A stretch of 64,000 nt of DNA from Rotaria sp. Silwood1 (GCA_905250075.1 CAJNOP010000529.1:4741-68740), one strand, 5' to 3'. Positions 25,125-37,020 are shown, counted from the first letter of the stretch. The notes: generated from the sequence alone by a model not told the origin. Translations and numbers: made by a program.

Positions 25125-26740
25125 CTATACAACTGCTTTCAATCTCATACAAAACAAGTAGATTACCATTTAGAGAACTAAACAGTTATGATCTTTTAAC
25201 CACTTCTTTATTAGTGTTAACAATAAAATTAAATTAAAAAAAGTATTCTTTGTTCAAACCATTCTATTTCAGTACTTGTTATTGGACGAACTAGGTCTTA
25301 CAAATATCACGTTTGGAGCTAACCTTCGTGTATTAAAGATGTGTAAAATTTTTCTCAAGTTAGTATGTACTACTAATGTATTGTGAACGCTACACTTCTA
25401 CTGTAAACATTGATGCGAATATCTTGTACACACATCTGTTAGCTTTTTGTTCTTGCATAGAGAAGATAACGCTATCTTGTAGGTGCTCTTCAATATCAAA
25501 ATAATATTCTCTCTCTATAATCAAACGTCATACTGTCAGCTAATGTCAACTTCACATTCGATTAAAGAATTTTCAAGGACCACACTGTACAAAGAGCATT
25601 GCCTATAAAATTCTAAAGTTTGTTTTTCGTTTGGTCTTGATTCAACAAGACAATGATACTAATATTCGTGATGAAATAATGCTCATGAAAGCTATTGCGG
25701 ACTTTAGTGATGTGTTCTAAAGAGTTTTGCCTTAAACATGATGACTCCACTCAGCATTACCGACATAGTTACAACAAACAATAATCAAACAGGAGATCGA
25801 ACAGCGAGCATAGCATCAAACATCAATAGATAACACGCTGATAGCAATAAACTTGGAACTAAATCATATTTAGTCGATATTACCTATACCCAAACCACTA
25901 AACACATAATTGCCCATCAATACAAATAATATAAAAACTGAAGCCAGTCATAATTATATGCACGTAGCTAGTAGATATGTTCTAAGATACTCTATGAAAA
26001 GCTTTCTGAAAAACTTTAGGGCATCAGTGCAGCATTTCTAATAGCATTTTCTATTAAGAGAAATCAATATGTATCGAACACCCACTGCTTCAGATAGACA
26101 CATCTTTCGGTATTGTGCTAAAAAAACAGAGCACATACAGGATGTTTTGTTGCATAAAATAACGCTTTGTTTCTATGTTGATACGTGAACTGTTATGCTA
26201 AAAAAAAGGTGAAAGTAGTTATCGTTTATCATTTTTTTCATTATTAAAAGGCAATGCCTACAAAGAGCGAATATATGATTTTTAAAAATATTTTCAATAC
26301 ATTATTTAATATAGCTTATATTTTTGTTCAATACGGCACATTCTGCTTGTGACAGAAATGTGTACACATACAAGGTTCTATGATACACACACACAGTACA
26401 GAAACATTTTGTTTCGGATATTCATCAAGAAAAAGATGTATAGGTGTGGGTGTCGATGTAGCTGTGGTGATGTATCAAAAGAAAGAGTCTTACTCTCATA
26501 ACCCAAGTGAGTTAAACCCACAATCTTGAGGAAATAAAGACAATAGCAATCGAATAGGTATAGTTTTTGATGTTAGTTTTATTTGCACAGAGCTATGCCA
26601 ATTCGAATAGTCAAAAGCAAAAAACTTGTATAACACCAAGAAAGTAGTATAATAATAATTAAAAGGCATCCTAACAGCTTTTTTCTTGTTTATATCAATT
26701 ATAATAATTTACATAAAATTAATGCACCGCAAGGAAAAAG
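25125..26740. other. Intergenic stretch
   Basis: No gene is recognised. A G/T-rich arm without an obvious partner lies at 26441-26473 (AGGTGTGGGTGTCGATGTAG), probably half of a GT/CA hairpin element. Confidence 0.45.
26441..26473. repeat. GT/CA element, copy 4, G-rich arm only
   Basis: GGTGTGGGTGTCGATGTAGC with no clear C-rich partner nearby. It shares GTGGGTGTCGAT with copy 3. Confidence 0.5.
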
Positions 26741-26741
26741 A

Positions 26742-26840
26742 AGGGTGTGGGGCCGGGGATGTGGATGGAGATGGGGGGTGGAGTGAGGGTGTGTGTATTT
26801 ACTTTCTGTTCGTTCACACCCACATCCACACCTACACCCT
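26742..26840. repeat. GT/CA hairpin element, copy 5, with clean ends
   Basis: Starts AGGGTGTGGGGCCGGGGATG and ends CACATCCACACCTACACCCT, so the ends are inverted (AGGGTGT...ACACCCT). Between them is the G-rich arm, a short AT-rich loop and the C-rich arm. The right end abuts, to the base, the duplicated glycosyltransferase tail that starts at 26841. Confidence 0.8.
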
Positions 26841-27465
26841 TATTTTATAAACTTGTTCATTACCAGTCAATTCTCGAGACAATCTAGCACCTGATGGACA
26901 ATTATTTGTTGAACTGTGTGAAAAAGATAAAGAATTTTGTTCTTTAGTTACAATGAGAACAGATGATAAATATTTAACTTGTGTAAGCATATGGATAGAA
27001 GATTTTGTATATGAACATCATCAATGGCAATTAGGAGGTTTTATAGATAATGGTTGAAATATTAGTTGTCCTTTTAATCATTCATTGTTACATGAATTAA
27101 GAGAAAAATATGGAATTAAACAACAAATAGAACCATTGAGCAAAAAATATCACGTACATTTATGTTCATTGATTGAAATAAAATAGATTTTTTTGTGATA
27201 TCAATTTTATTAAAACAATTGAGATAAAATGTTAGGAAGATGGAAAACATATTGTCGATTATACCCTAGAAAAAGAAAACTTCTGGGAAATTTATTACGG
27301 TTGTCAAAAATAAACTATCATTGTTTCATATGTATAAGAGTGAAACTGAAACTTGTCGAATATGACAACTTTGTGCTAAACGATAGGAAAAAATTCATTT
27401 CCCTATAAGACATGGATTGTTTGAAGTAACTTGAAACTCTTCATCGACATATCAGTATGCATTGT
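26841..27465 (+). pseudogene. Duplicated 3' end of the 39-kb glycosyltransferase-like gene
   Basis: This copies the last 100 or so codons plus about 330 bp of 3' flank of the gene at 39114-40925 (match about 40624-41250). It keeps ARDNLAPDGQLFVE-like coding, EFCSLVTMRTDDK and HSLLHELREKYGIK. An in-frame TGA replaces an Arg codon (CGA in the parent) in the DNG-NISC stretch, and the last codons differ. Divergence is modest in coding and flank alike. There is no upstream part: homology begins exactly at the end of GT/CA hairpin copy 5. It is a truncated segmental copy, not a processed one, since 3' flank is included. Confidence 0.85.
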
Positions 27466-27469
27466 CACC

Positions 27470-27851
27470 ATTAATATTTAAATAAAGTATTGACTTTAAA
27501 ACACGTTGCAATGATTTTATATATAAACTGTAGTAACACAAAATAAATTTAATTATTAGACGATTTTGTTTGTTATAGGAATTATTGATACCATATTTTG
27601 TAAATTTTGACGTTTCGATCATAATAAAGATCCACCAATTAGATTCAATACTATCATAATTATTATTAACTTTTTATGTATCTAATTCAGTTTTCTTCCA
27701 CTTGAAATTCCAGTATACAATTTGTTGTATATGTTTGCATACACAGTTAAAATTTTGGAGATACTCATATTTGTTTCTAGTTGTTTTCAAAACGTTTGTT
27801 AAATTACATTGGGCATGCATTTTATACTGGGACAGCGGAACATTTTCATAT
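27470..27851. other. AT-rich spacer before the hAT element
   Basis: Nothing is recognised. The 96-codon open frame at 27702-27992 crosses into the hAT terminus and is spurious. Confidence 0.4.
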
Positions 27852-27859
27852 GGGGTGAG

Positions 27860-29408
27860 TAGAGGTGTAAGCCATCCAGCCGAGCCGCCGCCGCCCCTAA
27901 ATCATAGGTTATTTAAAAAATTTCTCAGCCGCCGCCGCCGTCAAAGAATCAAAATCAGCCGCTGCGCCGCTGTCACTAAAAGAAATTTTTAATGACACAA
28001 GCCGCCGCCGCTGGCATTTATACATATGCGATCCAAAAATTTTTACGTTATCTTCATCAGTCGACTTTGTAACCAATCATGTATGTTGTGCATACAGTGC
28101 TAAGCAAGAGAAATTCTATGCTAGAAGTAAAATGACAAAGAACTGTTACTGATCTAGATATTCTTTTAGTCATCAATATTCCTAGTAATTTTTTACTTAT
28201 TGATAATATCAATGTTGTGATTTATCTATTTTTCTTCAATAGTAGTTTTTATATATTGATATCATTGGCGTTGTTATTTATCCGTTATAATTATAGCAGT
28301 GGTTCTGTTAATCATAGATCAACATGCCATGTTAGAAGCTTATTAGTGCAGCTCCTTTGGTGCTGAAATGTGGAACTCACGTATATTCTTCAGCCTTGTT
28401 ATCTTAACATGTCATCCGTAAACTAAAAAAATTTCTTGTCGACTACAGTTGTTTTCATAAATAATCGCTGACAAGAACAATAAATTTATCATTTATTTCT
28501 ACATTTAAAACTGAAACTGTCTATTTTCGTTTGAGTGTGCCCGATTTTATTTATTGTTGTTACTATATAATCGATAATAATCATTTTTTTTTGTATTTTT
28601 TTTGGAATTATTTTTTCTTGTCATCAATTATTTGATGAAAACGATTATTAGAACAATGTAGTTTATATGAATCAGCCACTTTTATTACACTATTATATAT
28701 TTCAATTACTTCATAAATGCTAATATTGTTTACTTCTGATACTGAGAAACATATCGAATCATGCTCCTCGTATTGAATATCCCATCGGTATGATAGATCA
28801 ATACGTATTACTACTCTTTAGTCTTGGTTTTTAATATACAAGTTTAAATTCTAAAAAAAGTCAATGATTACATTATTAAGAAATCTAACAAATTTATATT
28901 AGTTTTGCCAATAATTATAAAAACATTGAAACATTGTGTAAGACTCAAACTCATTCTTCATACTGTTTAACTTTTTTTATTGTTAAGTAAAGCTAAAGTT
29001 TTTGTGTGGTTGCTGAGATCTGTAATGGTGGGTTGTCTGTAATGTTCTCTTTCCCCGTTGCTATGTATCTGTAATGGGAGGGTATCCTGAAAACCTCGAC
29101 TTTAAAACTTGCACTCACTATTTCCTTCGAAAATATATGTGAGTTTCACAAAACGGTAATGAACAACGGTTGAGATAGATAGAAATATCTTGCTCTCAAA
29201 AGAACATTTTAATTTTAAACTTAGCCGCCGCCTCCGCGCAAGAACTTATAAATATCAGCCGGCGCCGCCGCCATGTAGAAAAAACATGACCAATTATAGC
29301 CGCCGCCGCTGAAGAGCTTACTAATTGAAACTAGTAGCCGCCGCCGCTGGTCAAAAATTGAGAACTGTTGTCCGCCGCCGCCGTTCAACCACTCGGCTTA
29401 CACCTCTA
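27860..29408. mobile_element. Non-autonomous hAT element with GCC-rich subterminal repeats
   Basis: Perfect 14-bp terminal inverted repeats: TAGAGGTGTAAGCC (27860-27873) and GGCTTACACCTCTA (29395-29408). They are flanked by perfect 8-bp direct repeats GGGGTGAG (27852-27859 and 29409-29416). The TAGAGGTG start and 8-bp target duplication are diagnostic of the hAT superfamily. Both subterminal zones (27878-28012 and 29223-29390) carry clusters of GCCGCCGCCG boxes, about four on the left and five on the right, all reading in the same direction on the + strand. The boxes stand out strongly in otherwise AT-rich DNA. Subterminal repeats are typical transposase-binding sites in hAT elements. The 1.2-kb interior is AT-rich with no transposase. 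The perfect target duplication points to fairly recent insertion. Confidence 0.95.
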
Positions 29409-29416
29409 GGGGTGAG

Positions 29417-30130
29417 ACTCAGTAAAAGTTAATAGCAGCAAATATTATACTAGTAAATAAATTTTCAAGTTTAATATAATATTCTACAATAAGAATTTTC
29501 GATTTTCTAGTACAGTCATCCTCAGCTATATGAGACATCACTTTATGTTTATGGTTTAGTTAATGTTGTATTTTTCTGCTTTTCATTTCTAGCAGTTATT
29601 GTCTTTGTTTTCTCATATAGTTGATTATGGCCGTATTATTCTCCATTTCAGAATTCAAAGAATGCGGGCATTTTTTGAAGAAGTTTTAATCGGTTAATGT
29701 TGTCGAAGTCGAGGTTCCGACATTGTAAATAGCAAACTTTGAGGCGTCCATATGTACAACATTCATTGGGTCAAAGACGTTTTCCATGACTGATTGTACA
29801 TCGATATGTTCTTCTTTCTCAATTTTCATAAACTTTCATAATAAATTAACCTTAAACGATACCAAACTGTAGCTGGATTCGTGAAATGAATTCAAACGTA
29901 TTCTTTTCGACCAATTTAACTCACTCATATGCACAGCTCAATGAGAACGAGACTAAGAGCTATGTAAATAGCGAAGGAATGAAACAATTAATGCATTTGT
30001 TGTTTCTCTTTGAATAGCCTAAGAAAAAATAACACTTGATGAAAAAGAACCCGATTTTACACAACATGTATTTTGTACAATGCATTAGGGCATGCATAAC
30101 TTTTTGAGAGTTAACCAAAACGATCTAAAC
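29417..30130. other. Intergenic stretch
   Basis: Nothing is recognised beyond a small inverted pair (CTATATGAGACA near 29527 and TCTCATATAG near 29613). Confidence 0.4.
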
Positions 30131-30132
30131 GA

Positions 30133-30300
30133 TTAGATAGTCGAAGAAGTACAAAAAGCTGAAGCTATGCTTTTTCTTCGTATGAAAGAACAACACCAAC
30201 ATACCCGACGCATTCGCAACATAGTAGTATGGCATAAAGAAAATGCAAGTGAACGTAAATTTTCAAATAATATCAACATGTCCTCTACTGGGGACAATAA
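30133..30300 (+). pseudogene. Coding-like relic, unrecognised
   Basis: The plus strand reads EEVQKAEAMLFLRMKEQQHQ and then HTRRIRNIVVWHKENASERK before losing the frame. Composition is coding-like and helical, but no family is recognised. Further pieces downstream to about 30480 are too short to judge. Confidence 0.3.
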
Positions 30301-30921
30301 AACTAAATCATACACATGAATGTGTCGAACAAATCCTCTCAGAGATCAAGTTAAACAGTTAACGAGTAGAACAAACACAACATGATAAAGATTATATGTA
30401 CCAATTGTGGAAATCAATGGACGATCACAATTATAAATATCACATCTTGTCATCGAGCTAATTCAAATCGAGAAGCATTCCTAAATAAAGAATTAATACA
30501 GACATACAATAAGATAGTTATACTCCCACTTGTATCTCTACAGACAGGTGCATAACAACAAAATACTTATTCGTGACTAGTTCGTTCTTTCTTTAATACC
30601 GTCAAGTACAAATAAAATATTCGTATTAAAATACATAAACACATACCATCTACGTTGTTGAATCTTCGAAAAATGTCCATTCATAGACTCAAATATTCAA
30701 TGTTTCACTGCAGCAGTCTCATATTCTCATATACGTAGGTCGTTCAAAAAGTTCTTGAAATGGTTTTATCTAAAAACAATAGAAAACACCACTCCATTAT
30801 TATTCTTATATCTGAGTAGTTCATGGCGTCCTTTATTTATAGACATGATAAACTCTGTTGATTGAAATATACATTCGAAAATCTAAAAATATATTTTAGA
30901 CTACTCTCGATATAATGGAGT

Positions 30922-31155
30922 AGTGTCACATATCCAAAATTTTGGAGATGCGCCCACATCTCTTGCAGGAGATGCCGCATCTCCCGCGGGAGACGCGGAA
31001 TCTCCTTCAGGAGACGCGATCATTGTCCACTGGAGATGTATCATCTCCTTTGGAGATGCACATCCCCCGCATCCACTCTTACATCTCTCGCAGTAAATGC
31101 CGTATCTCCCGCGCTAGACGTGGATGCATCTCCAAAATTTTGGATATGTGACACT
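30922..31155. mobile_element. Small palindromic element packed with GGAGATGC/GCATCTCC boxes
   Basis: The outer 30 bp are perfect inverted copies (AGTGTCACATATCCAAAATT then TTGGAGATGC; mirrored at the right end). The AAAATTTT core makes each end itself palindromic. Inside are about ten alternating GGAGATG and CATCTCC boxes in short palindromes, for example CATCTCCCGCGGGAGACG. GC content is far above the surroundings. There is no clear target duplication. The 69-codon open frame inside is a by-product. Confidence 0.8.
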
Positions 31156-31166
31156 GCTGATTTTTT

Positions 31167-31298
31167 TAGATGAAGCTAGGTGTTTTAATGGTGATCATGA
31201 AAAGTTATGGTCGATGCAACAAAACAAATTTGGATCATTTCGATGTTACATTCACCAGAACTTTTCATGATCGTCTTTAAAACATCTAGTCCCATCTA
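31167..31298. mobile_element. Short MITE with about 45-bp inverted ends
   Basis: The left end TAGATGAAGCTAGGTGTTTT, with GATCATGAAAAGTT following, is mirrored at the right end (AACTTTTCATGATC, then AAAACATCTAGTCCCATCTA). The loop is short and non-coding. It starts 12 bp after the preceding palindromic element. Confidence 0.7.
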
Positions 31299-31609
31299 AA
31301 AGAATGCTCGACTCGAAGTGCTCTTTCATCCTATGTAGAAGTCTTGAAACCTGGACGAATAAAAAGCTTGAAAGACCGCTGTGGCATATGATGCACTCCC
31401 GTTCTTTGACATGGAGTACTTTGAACAAGATTATTATAAAGGAAACACTTGATAACCCTCGTTCCTAGTAAGATGTAGAGCTCGAACAATAACAGGTCAT
31501 TAGCATTATATATGTACTATAACTACTAAAAAAAAATCACATTTTCCTGATATCTGGTTGAAGCTACACAAATACATAAGTATTGAGGCATCCTATGGTT
31601 AAGAACGCC

Positions 31610-31770
31610 CATATGAACGTGTGTTGGCAGCTCATATTGATCGATTACTACAGCTGTCGAATGAGATAGTCGTTTTCAAGATGAATTATTATACATCGAT
31701 AACAATTTGGATCTAAATAATATAACCATTAAAACTTTTGAAAGTCTGATGACCGATTACGGTTGAATCA
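31610..31770 (+). pseudogene. Coding-like relic inside the putative mariner element
   Basis: The plus strand reads ERPYERVLAAHIDRLLQLSN, then after a frame change DELLYIDNNLDLNNITIKTF. It is coding-like but not recognised; it could belong to the element or to an older host gene. Confidence 0.3.
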
Positions 31771-33015
31771 CAACTGGATAAATAGCGGACATTGTACGCA
31801 TTTTAAATGTACAGTGCAAAACATTTCGCATGATCAATTACATATGACTAAAGTCAGTCCACAAGAAGGTTACACTTTCTAACACGATATCAATGACATG
31901 TCAAGCTTATCTGAAACTATTATTCATAGTTAGTTAATCGCGCTGAAAACGACGAGTATATTTAAATATCATAGTATATGATAGAGCATTAATACTGTAA
32001 AATGTCGCCATATATTCATAAATTTTGAATGACAGCTGGCCTTTCAAAACACATAACTTTTCTCAAGTTTTAATTTTAATACAAGCGTATAGAGAATGCT
32101 CTAAAATACATTTCAATATTTTCAAATCAGTGTTGCGACCTCTTCTGCTTTTAGCTGAAAAATTCTGCTTTTTTTCTGTCCTTTCTGTTTTTTCATATAT
32201 CTTGTCTATTATGTTTTTAAGCAACATGTGTTATACAAAACTATGTGATTTTTTCGAAAATCTGAAGGAAAATTCTTATTAACATCTCGCAATGTTTTCT
32301 CTTATGCTTATTTTAAGTGAAGCGTAATTCTTGATTTTTCATTGATAACGAAAAACCGACAATTTATGTTTGTTCGTTCTTACTCTGTCCATTATTTATG
32401 TTTCATTTAGTTCTGCAGAATGATTCCGAATCTCGAAAAACCCTGCTTATCTTGCAAGACTAATTTTTCTTTCTGTCATATTTTGGCATGAATGTTAGTA
32501 TTTGGATAGATTCCACTGATGAAATCCGTTAGATTTATTGAAGTCGAAGTCATGACATCTAAACTTGAGCTAATCCCGTGTTTGACAGATATTAATTTCA
32601 CTCGCATATCTAATATTTTTTCAAAGGTACTCTATTAGATGAAAAATATCTGTTCAGAAGATGTATTCAACAATTCTATTTTTGTATTTAACAAAGTTTT
32701 TTCTTGTGTTGTATAATACAAATTGAAGATTGTTGCGAAAATTTCTCATTACTTCATTAAGTCAAAGTTTAAAAGATTGTTTTATTTCAAAAATATACTT
32801 TTTGCTTTTTGACAATTAAAATTCTGTCATTTTCTGCTTTTCGAACATCAAAAAGTGGCAACACTGTTTCAAATATATATCTTTCATTCAGCAGATCTTA
32901 TCATGTCTATAAATAGAGGACTGTAGGAACTATTTATTGATAACAATACTAATACAACAGTGCTTCTTGTTGTTTATAAATAAAATTAGTCTGAGAACTT
33001 TTCGAATGCAACCAC

Positions 33016-33404
33016 GTATACAAGTGATATGCTCATTGCTGATATTATGATACTCCAAATCGCACTTATATACTGCACGATTTGTAAAACAACTTCTATA
33101 AAGAACATAACAATCAATTTGCCTTCCATTCAGCCTTTTAGCATGTTAATACATTTAGATGAGTCACACGGAATGCTGTTTGTACGTATCTCTATTAATT
33201 ATATGTTACATGTTTCTTTTTCTTCACTGTTCATTTTTTTAAAAGTTTCATCGAAGATGTAGGCGTTATTTCATTCTGCTAGAATTTAATTACATAGAAA
33301 CTACAGGTGAATACTAATGATGAAAGATACTCAGCAGTTTGTCTTATGTTGGTACAGGAAAGCGTAATGGGATGTATCATGTTCTTCCTTATCTTCTTCG
33401 TGTT
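33016..33404. other. Spacer between two inverted-repeat elements
   Basis: Nothing is recognised; the 77-codon frame at 33029-33262 has no coding character. Confidence 0.35.
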
Positions 33405-34860
33405 ATCAACGTTGTAGGGTGCGGGGAACGTAATATTCAAGTACATTTTTTTCCTCCTTCATTTGTATATTATTTTGATGTAGTTTGATAAACTAGTCAC
33501 GAATACATAGTTTTTATGTCGATTCGGTCACTGTTTTGTTGACAAATGTGGTAAAAAATTTGAACAACTAAACATATTGAACTGAAAATTATAAACTTCG
33601 TTTTTTTCACAGAAATTATCAAATTTCAATTACATTATTTTGTCAAACTTTATGACAACATTTTATTCTGATTTAATATCAAAGACTGAATAAAAAAATT
33701 TTATGTGCTTCGATTAGAGAACTAATCAGATTCAAAAAAAAATCCTGTCGAATATAGATATTTCTGACATACATCAAAGTGCATATTTGTGAACATTCTT
33801 GTCACCTATATACTATTTTTTGTGTAATATGAAATAAAAGAAAGTGTCCTATTTCATTAGAATTACGAGATTGTGATCTGTAGAAGTACTTTGTTTCTTT
33901 AGATTCTGTTTTATTGTTGAGAAAATAGCATTTTTTTCCCATTTGCTAGTAAAATCAAATAAAAGAATTAAAAATCCGCTCACATTTAGCGGTTTTTATT
34001 ATCATAATTCAATTAAAAAAGCAAAATAGATAATATATTCAAAATCATTGTCAACAATTGCATCGAATTATATATGTTTTATGAATTTTGTTTTCTAATA
34101 AAAACTAACCCCTGAGAGACTACGTACAAAATTTTAGAAAAATAAACTTAAGGGGGACTACAGATGTATTTTCTGTTGGGAATATTTTTTACCAAAGTAT
34201 GTATAATCTGTTGAGTTGTTGACGCTGACCGCAAATATACTATCTATTTTGCTTTTTAACTAAACTATGGTAATAAAAATCAATAAATGCGAGCGAAATT
34301 TTCTTTCTTTTATCTGATTTTGCCGTCACATGGGAAAAGAATTCGATTTTTTCAACAATGTAACAGAATCTAAAAAAACATACTTTTGTAGGTCACAATC
34401 ACGTAATACTAATGACGTAAGAAACATTCTTTTACCTCTTGTTACAAAAAAGTAGATAGGCTTGCAAGAATACTCACAAAGGTGTAGTATGAGACATGTT
34501 GAAGCTACCTATATTGGACATAATTTTTTTTTTGAACTTTATTAATTCTCTAATCTAAACAAATAACATTTTTCTATTCAGCTTGTAATGTTAAATTAGA
34601 ATAAAATATTTTTTCCTCTTGTTTGAAAAAAATAACGTAATTGAAATTTGACAATTTCTGTACAAAAAGAAGGAGATCATAATTCTCAGCTCTACACATT
34701 TAATCGTTCGATTTTTTTGCGACTTGTGTTGGCTAAACAGCGACTGAATCGAAGAGAAACTATGCATGCGTGACTAGCTTATCAAGCTCGATGAAATCGT
34801 ATACAAATCGACAAGAACAAAAATACACTTGAATCTTGCACTGTCCGTAACTTAATCGCT
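33405..34860. repeat. Large diverged palindrome, arms about 680 bp
   Basis: The two halves are inverted copies about a centre near 34130. Matching blocks, left and (reverse-complemented) right: GATAAACTAGTCACGAATAC near 33488 with GATAAGCTAGTCACGCATGC near 34783; TCAAATTTCAATTACATTAT near 33618 with TCAAATTTCAATTACGTTAT near 34650; TTAGATTCTGTTTTATTGTT near 33900 with TTAGATTCTGTTACATTGTT near 34370; AAAAAGCAAAATAGATAATA near 34016 with AAAAAGCAAAATAGATAGTA near 34255. Spacing is kept along the arms, and identity is roughly three quarters. No coding capacity is seen. It may be an old foldback transposon or an ancient palindromic duplication. Confidence 0.8.
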
Positions 34861-36780
34861 CTGTTTATGTTTCACGTCTCTCTCTACACGTGACTCTTCT
34901 CTCCTCACATAGTCGACACACTTGATTGCTTTTTCTTCTTTCGATCATGGTTATCTATATAAACATGTGTACGTATGGATATTGTATTGCATAGCAGTGT
35001 AAAAAGATCAACAAAAAAGTAAATATCGTCATCTTACGAATATCCTTTTGCTCAAGTTTGTCATATGGACCATCTAGTTTTACCGAGTAAGTATTACTCT
35101 ATCGGATTACAAACGACATTAGGAAAATTGGGCGATATTTAAGTGAGCTCTGGAAGCTATATTGCAATAAATACTTCTAGACTGTGTTTTTGTACTTAAG
35201 GAACGGCATTGAAAGTTTTATTCAAATAACTCTTGACAACTTCAACGAAAATATCTACAATTTTAGCCTGTAATCAAAATGTTCACAAGCTATCGATTCA
35301 ATATCAAAGAGTAAGGAGTTAGACTTTAGGAGAGTACGAGAAAGAGATCGAATCGAAGCAAATTTTACCAGTTGAAGATCATTTCGGTCCGCCTCTGTTG
35401 TTGAAAGATCGGTTCATGCTCAGTTCTATTCGTTTTCGGTCTATGGCATGACATTGCTCAATTAAGTCATAGATTCTCTCTTTACTACTTCTGACTAACA
35501 GAAATCTATTTCCAGACAGGGAAGTTGCTTTCTTGTCGTTTATGCATGCAATTACCTATACTGAACAGTATTGCTCCTGAAAAAGTTATAGTGTTTCTAT
35601 TTCTGATATTAGCTCGTAGACAGCTCTAGGGTTCTGTAAAGTACACAAGGAAGTGCTTGAGCAGGTTATGTAACTGCTCCTAATCGTAGTAGCCGAATTG
35701 CTAAATTGTAGATAGTCTTGGACTTCTCGAAGAGGAAAAGTTTTTTTTTGTTTTATAATGCTTTAGCTGTAACAGTCGGAAGTGCTTACATGATGATATA
35801 TGAAAAAATTAGGTATTTAAGCATTGAGCAACAATATAAATACAATGAGTTTTATCATCACCGATGATATCTTTGTATCGAGTATTAACTTAGATGGCAT
35901 AGGAGTTAAGAAGGTAAATCCAGAAAAAGCAAAAGAACAAAGAAGAGAAAGGAACAAAAAAAGAGAAGAGAGAAACGAAAAAGAAGAAATACAAGGAAGA
36001 GCTCATCGAAAAAGACGTGAAGCAAAAGGAGAGCGAGGAGAGAAGAGAGAACAACAGCGAAGGAGGCTATACGTATACAGTTCAAGGTCAGAAAAAAAAG
36101 AAGAAAGAAAGGAAGAAAGGGAGAGGGGTATAAAGATATTGCATGTGCTTTTCTTTGTTTACCATTAGTTTATTTCAATAAATGATATCTATTTTAAGAG
36201 AAGCGATTCATGCTTTTCTATTAATTGTTTTACTCGATTACTATGAAAAAACTGGCCAAGGTGATCCTTCTTTCTTTTATGAAAATGATTCCAAATAAAA
36301 ATATCGTTATATAAGAGTGAATGACCAAGATCCGTTGTGTGTATACTTTTTAATCTCCTTTAAATGTAGTTTTTAACGTATAGTTCTAAAGTATCTAGAG
36401 AAAAAGGTTATCAGTCTAGAAAAAAGATGAAACGTCTTTCATATGGTCTTCCAGAATTTTAAGAAGAAGGATTAAATCCCCCGATAACGGACGAGTAGAA
36501 ACTATTTTGAGTGAGACATTACGCACATCGGGCATAATTTATGCATCTACTATCTAATTTTTGTTTCATTTTAGTATACGATCATTTATTTTCTCCGAAA
36601 TTACTATGTGTATTTTTGTGGTTCTCTTCATTTTTGTAACCATTTCACCAATAGGTCGTGTGTGTGTACGATTAAAATTATGCAGTTACTAATCGTAAAT
36701 GTTAGTGCTGGAGTGGCACTTTATAAGATCAATCTAATTCATCACATGAGAAAAATTGTCAATGATACGATGAATGTTTG
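34861..36780. other. Gene-poor stretch with a K/E/R-rich open frame
   Basis: No recognised gene. An open frame at 35824-36168 is dominated by Lys, Glu and Arg because the DNA is purine-rich (GAA/AGA runs); it is not called a gene. Confidence 0.4.
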
Positions 36781-36789
36781 GAAACCTGG

Positions 36790-37020
36790 GATTTATGTTC
36801 TAACATTCGAGAGACTTATGTTGATGATTTTGGTTATAAATATTGTAAACTCTATGAAAAAATTAATCAAGATTATTCAGTCGCTACTCAACAATAGATA
36901 GAAAGTGTTCAAAGATGTTTAGACAAATAAAATTCATGCCAGGATTTCAATTCCTATACTGTAAACAAACGAGCACTCATTACAGATCATTGTTATCTTT
37001 ACTTGTCGATCAGATCATCA
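36790..37020 (+). pseudogene. Possible relic of a Cys-rich secreted protein
   Basis: The plus strand reads RETYVDDFGYKYCKLYEKIN, then QDYSVATQ, a stop, IESVQRCLDK, a stop, NSCQDFNSYTVNKRALITDH and CYLYL. The spaced Cys pattern (GYKYC, RCL, SCQ, HCY) suggests a small secreted protein, but no family is firmly recognised and two stops interrupt it. Confidence 0.25.

Larger units (their letters stand above)
30735..33015. mobile_element. Putative mariner-like element with about 140-bp inverted ends
   Basis: The left end (30735-30880) contains ACGTAGGTCGTTCAAAAAGT and CTTTATTTATAGACATGATA. The right end (32875-33015), reverse-complemented, contains ACGTGGTTGCATTCGAAAAG and CTCTATTTATAGACATGATA. 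The arms align along their length with perhaps three quarters identity. The GGTCGTTCAAAAAGTTCTT start resembles mariner termini. The interior of about 2 kb has no readable transposase; it holds two smaller inverted-repeat elements (30922-31155 and 31167-31298) and a coding-like relic. It looks like an old, decayed DNA transposon invaded by others. Confidence 0.5.

Noticed and set aside
30942-31151. 69-codon frame with RETRNLLQETRSLS-like repeats
   Set aside because: By-product of the GGAGATGC/CATCTCC ladder of the palindromic element.
35824-36168. 114-codon Lys/Glu/Arg-rich open frame
   Set aside because: The purine-rich low-complexity DNA produces it; no domain, splice site or homology-like block is visible.
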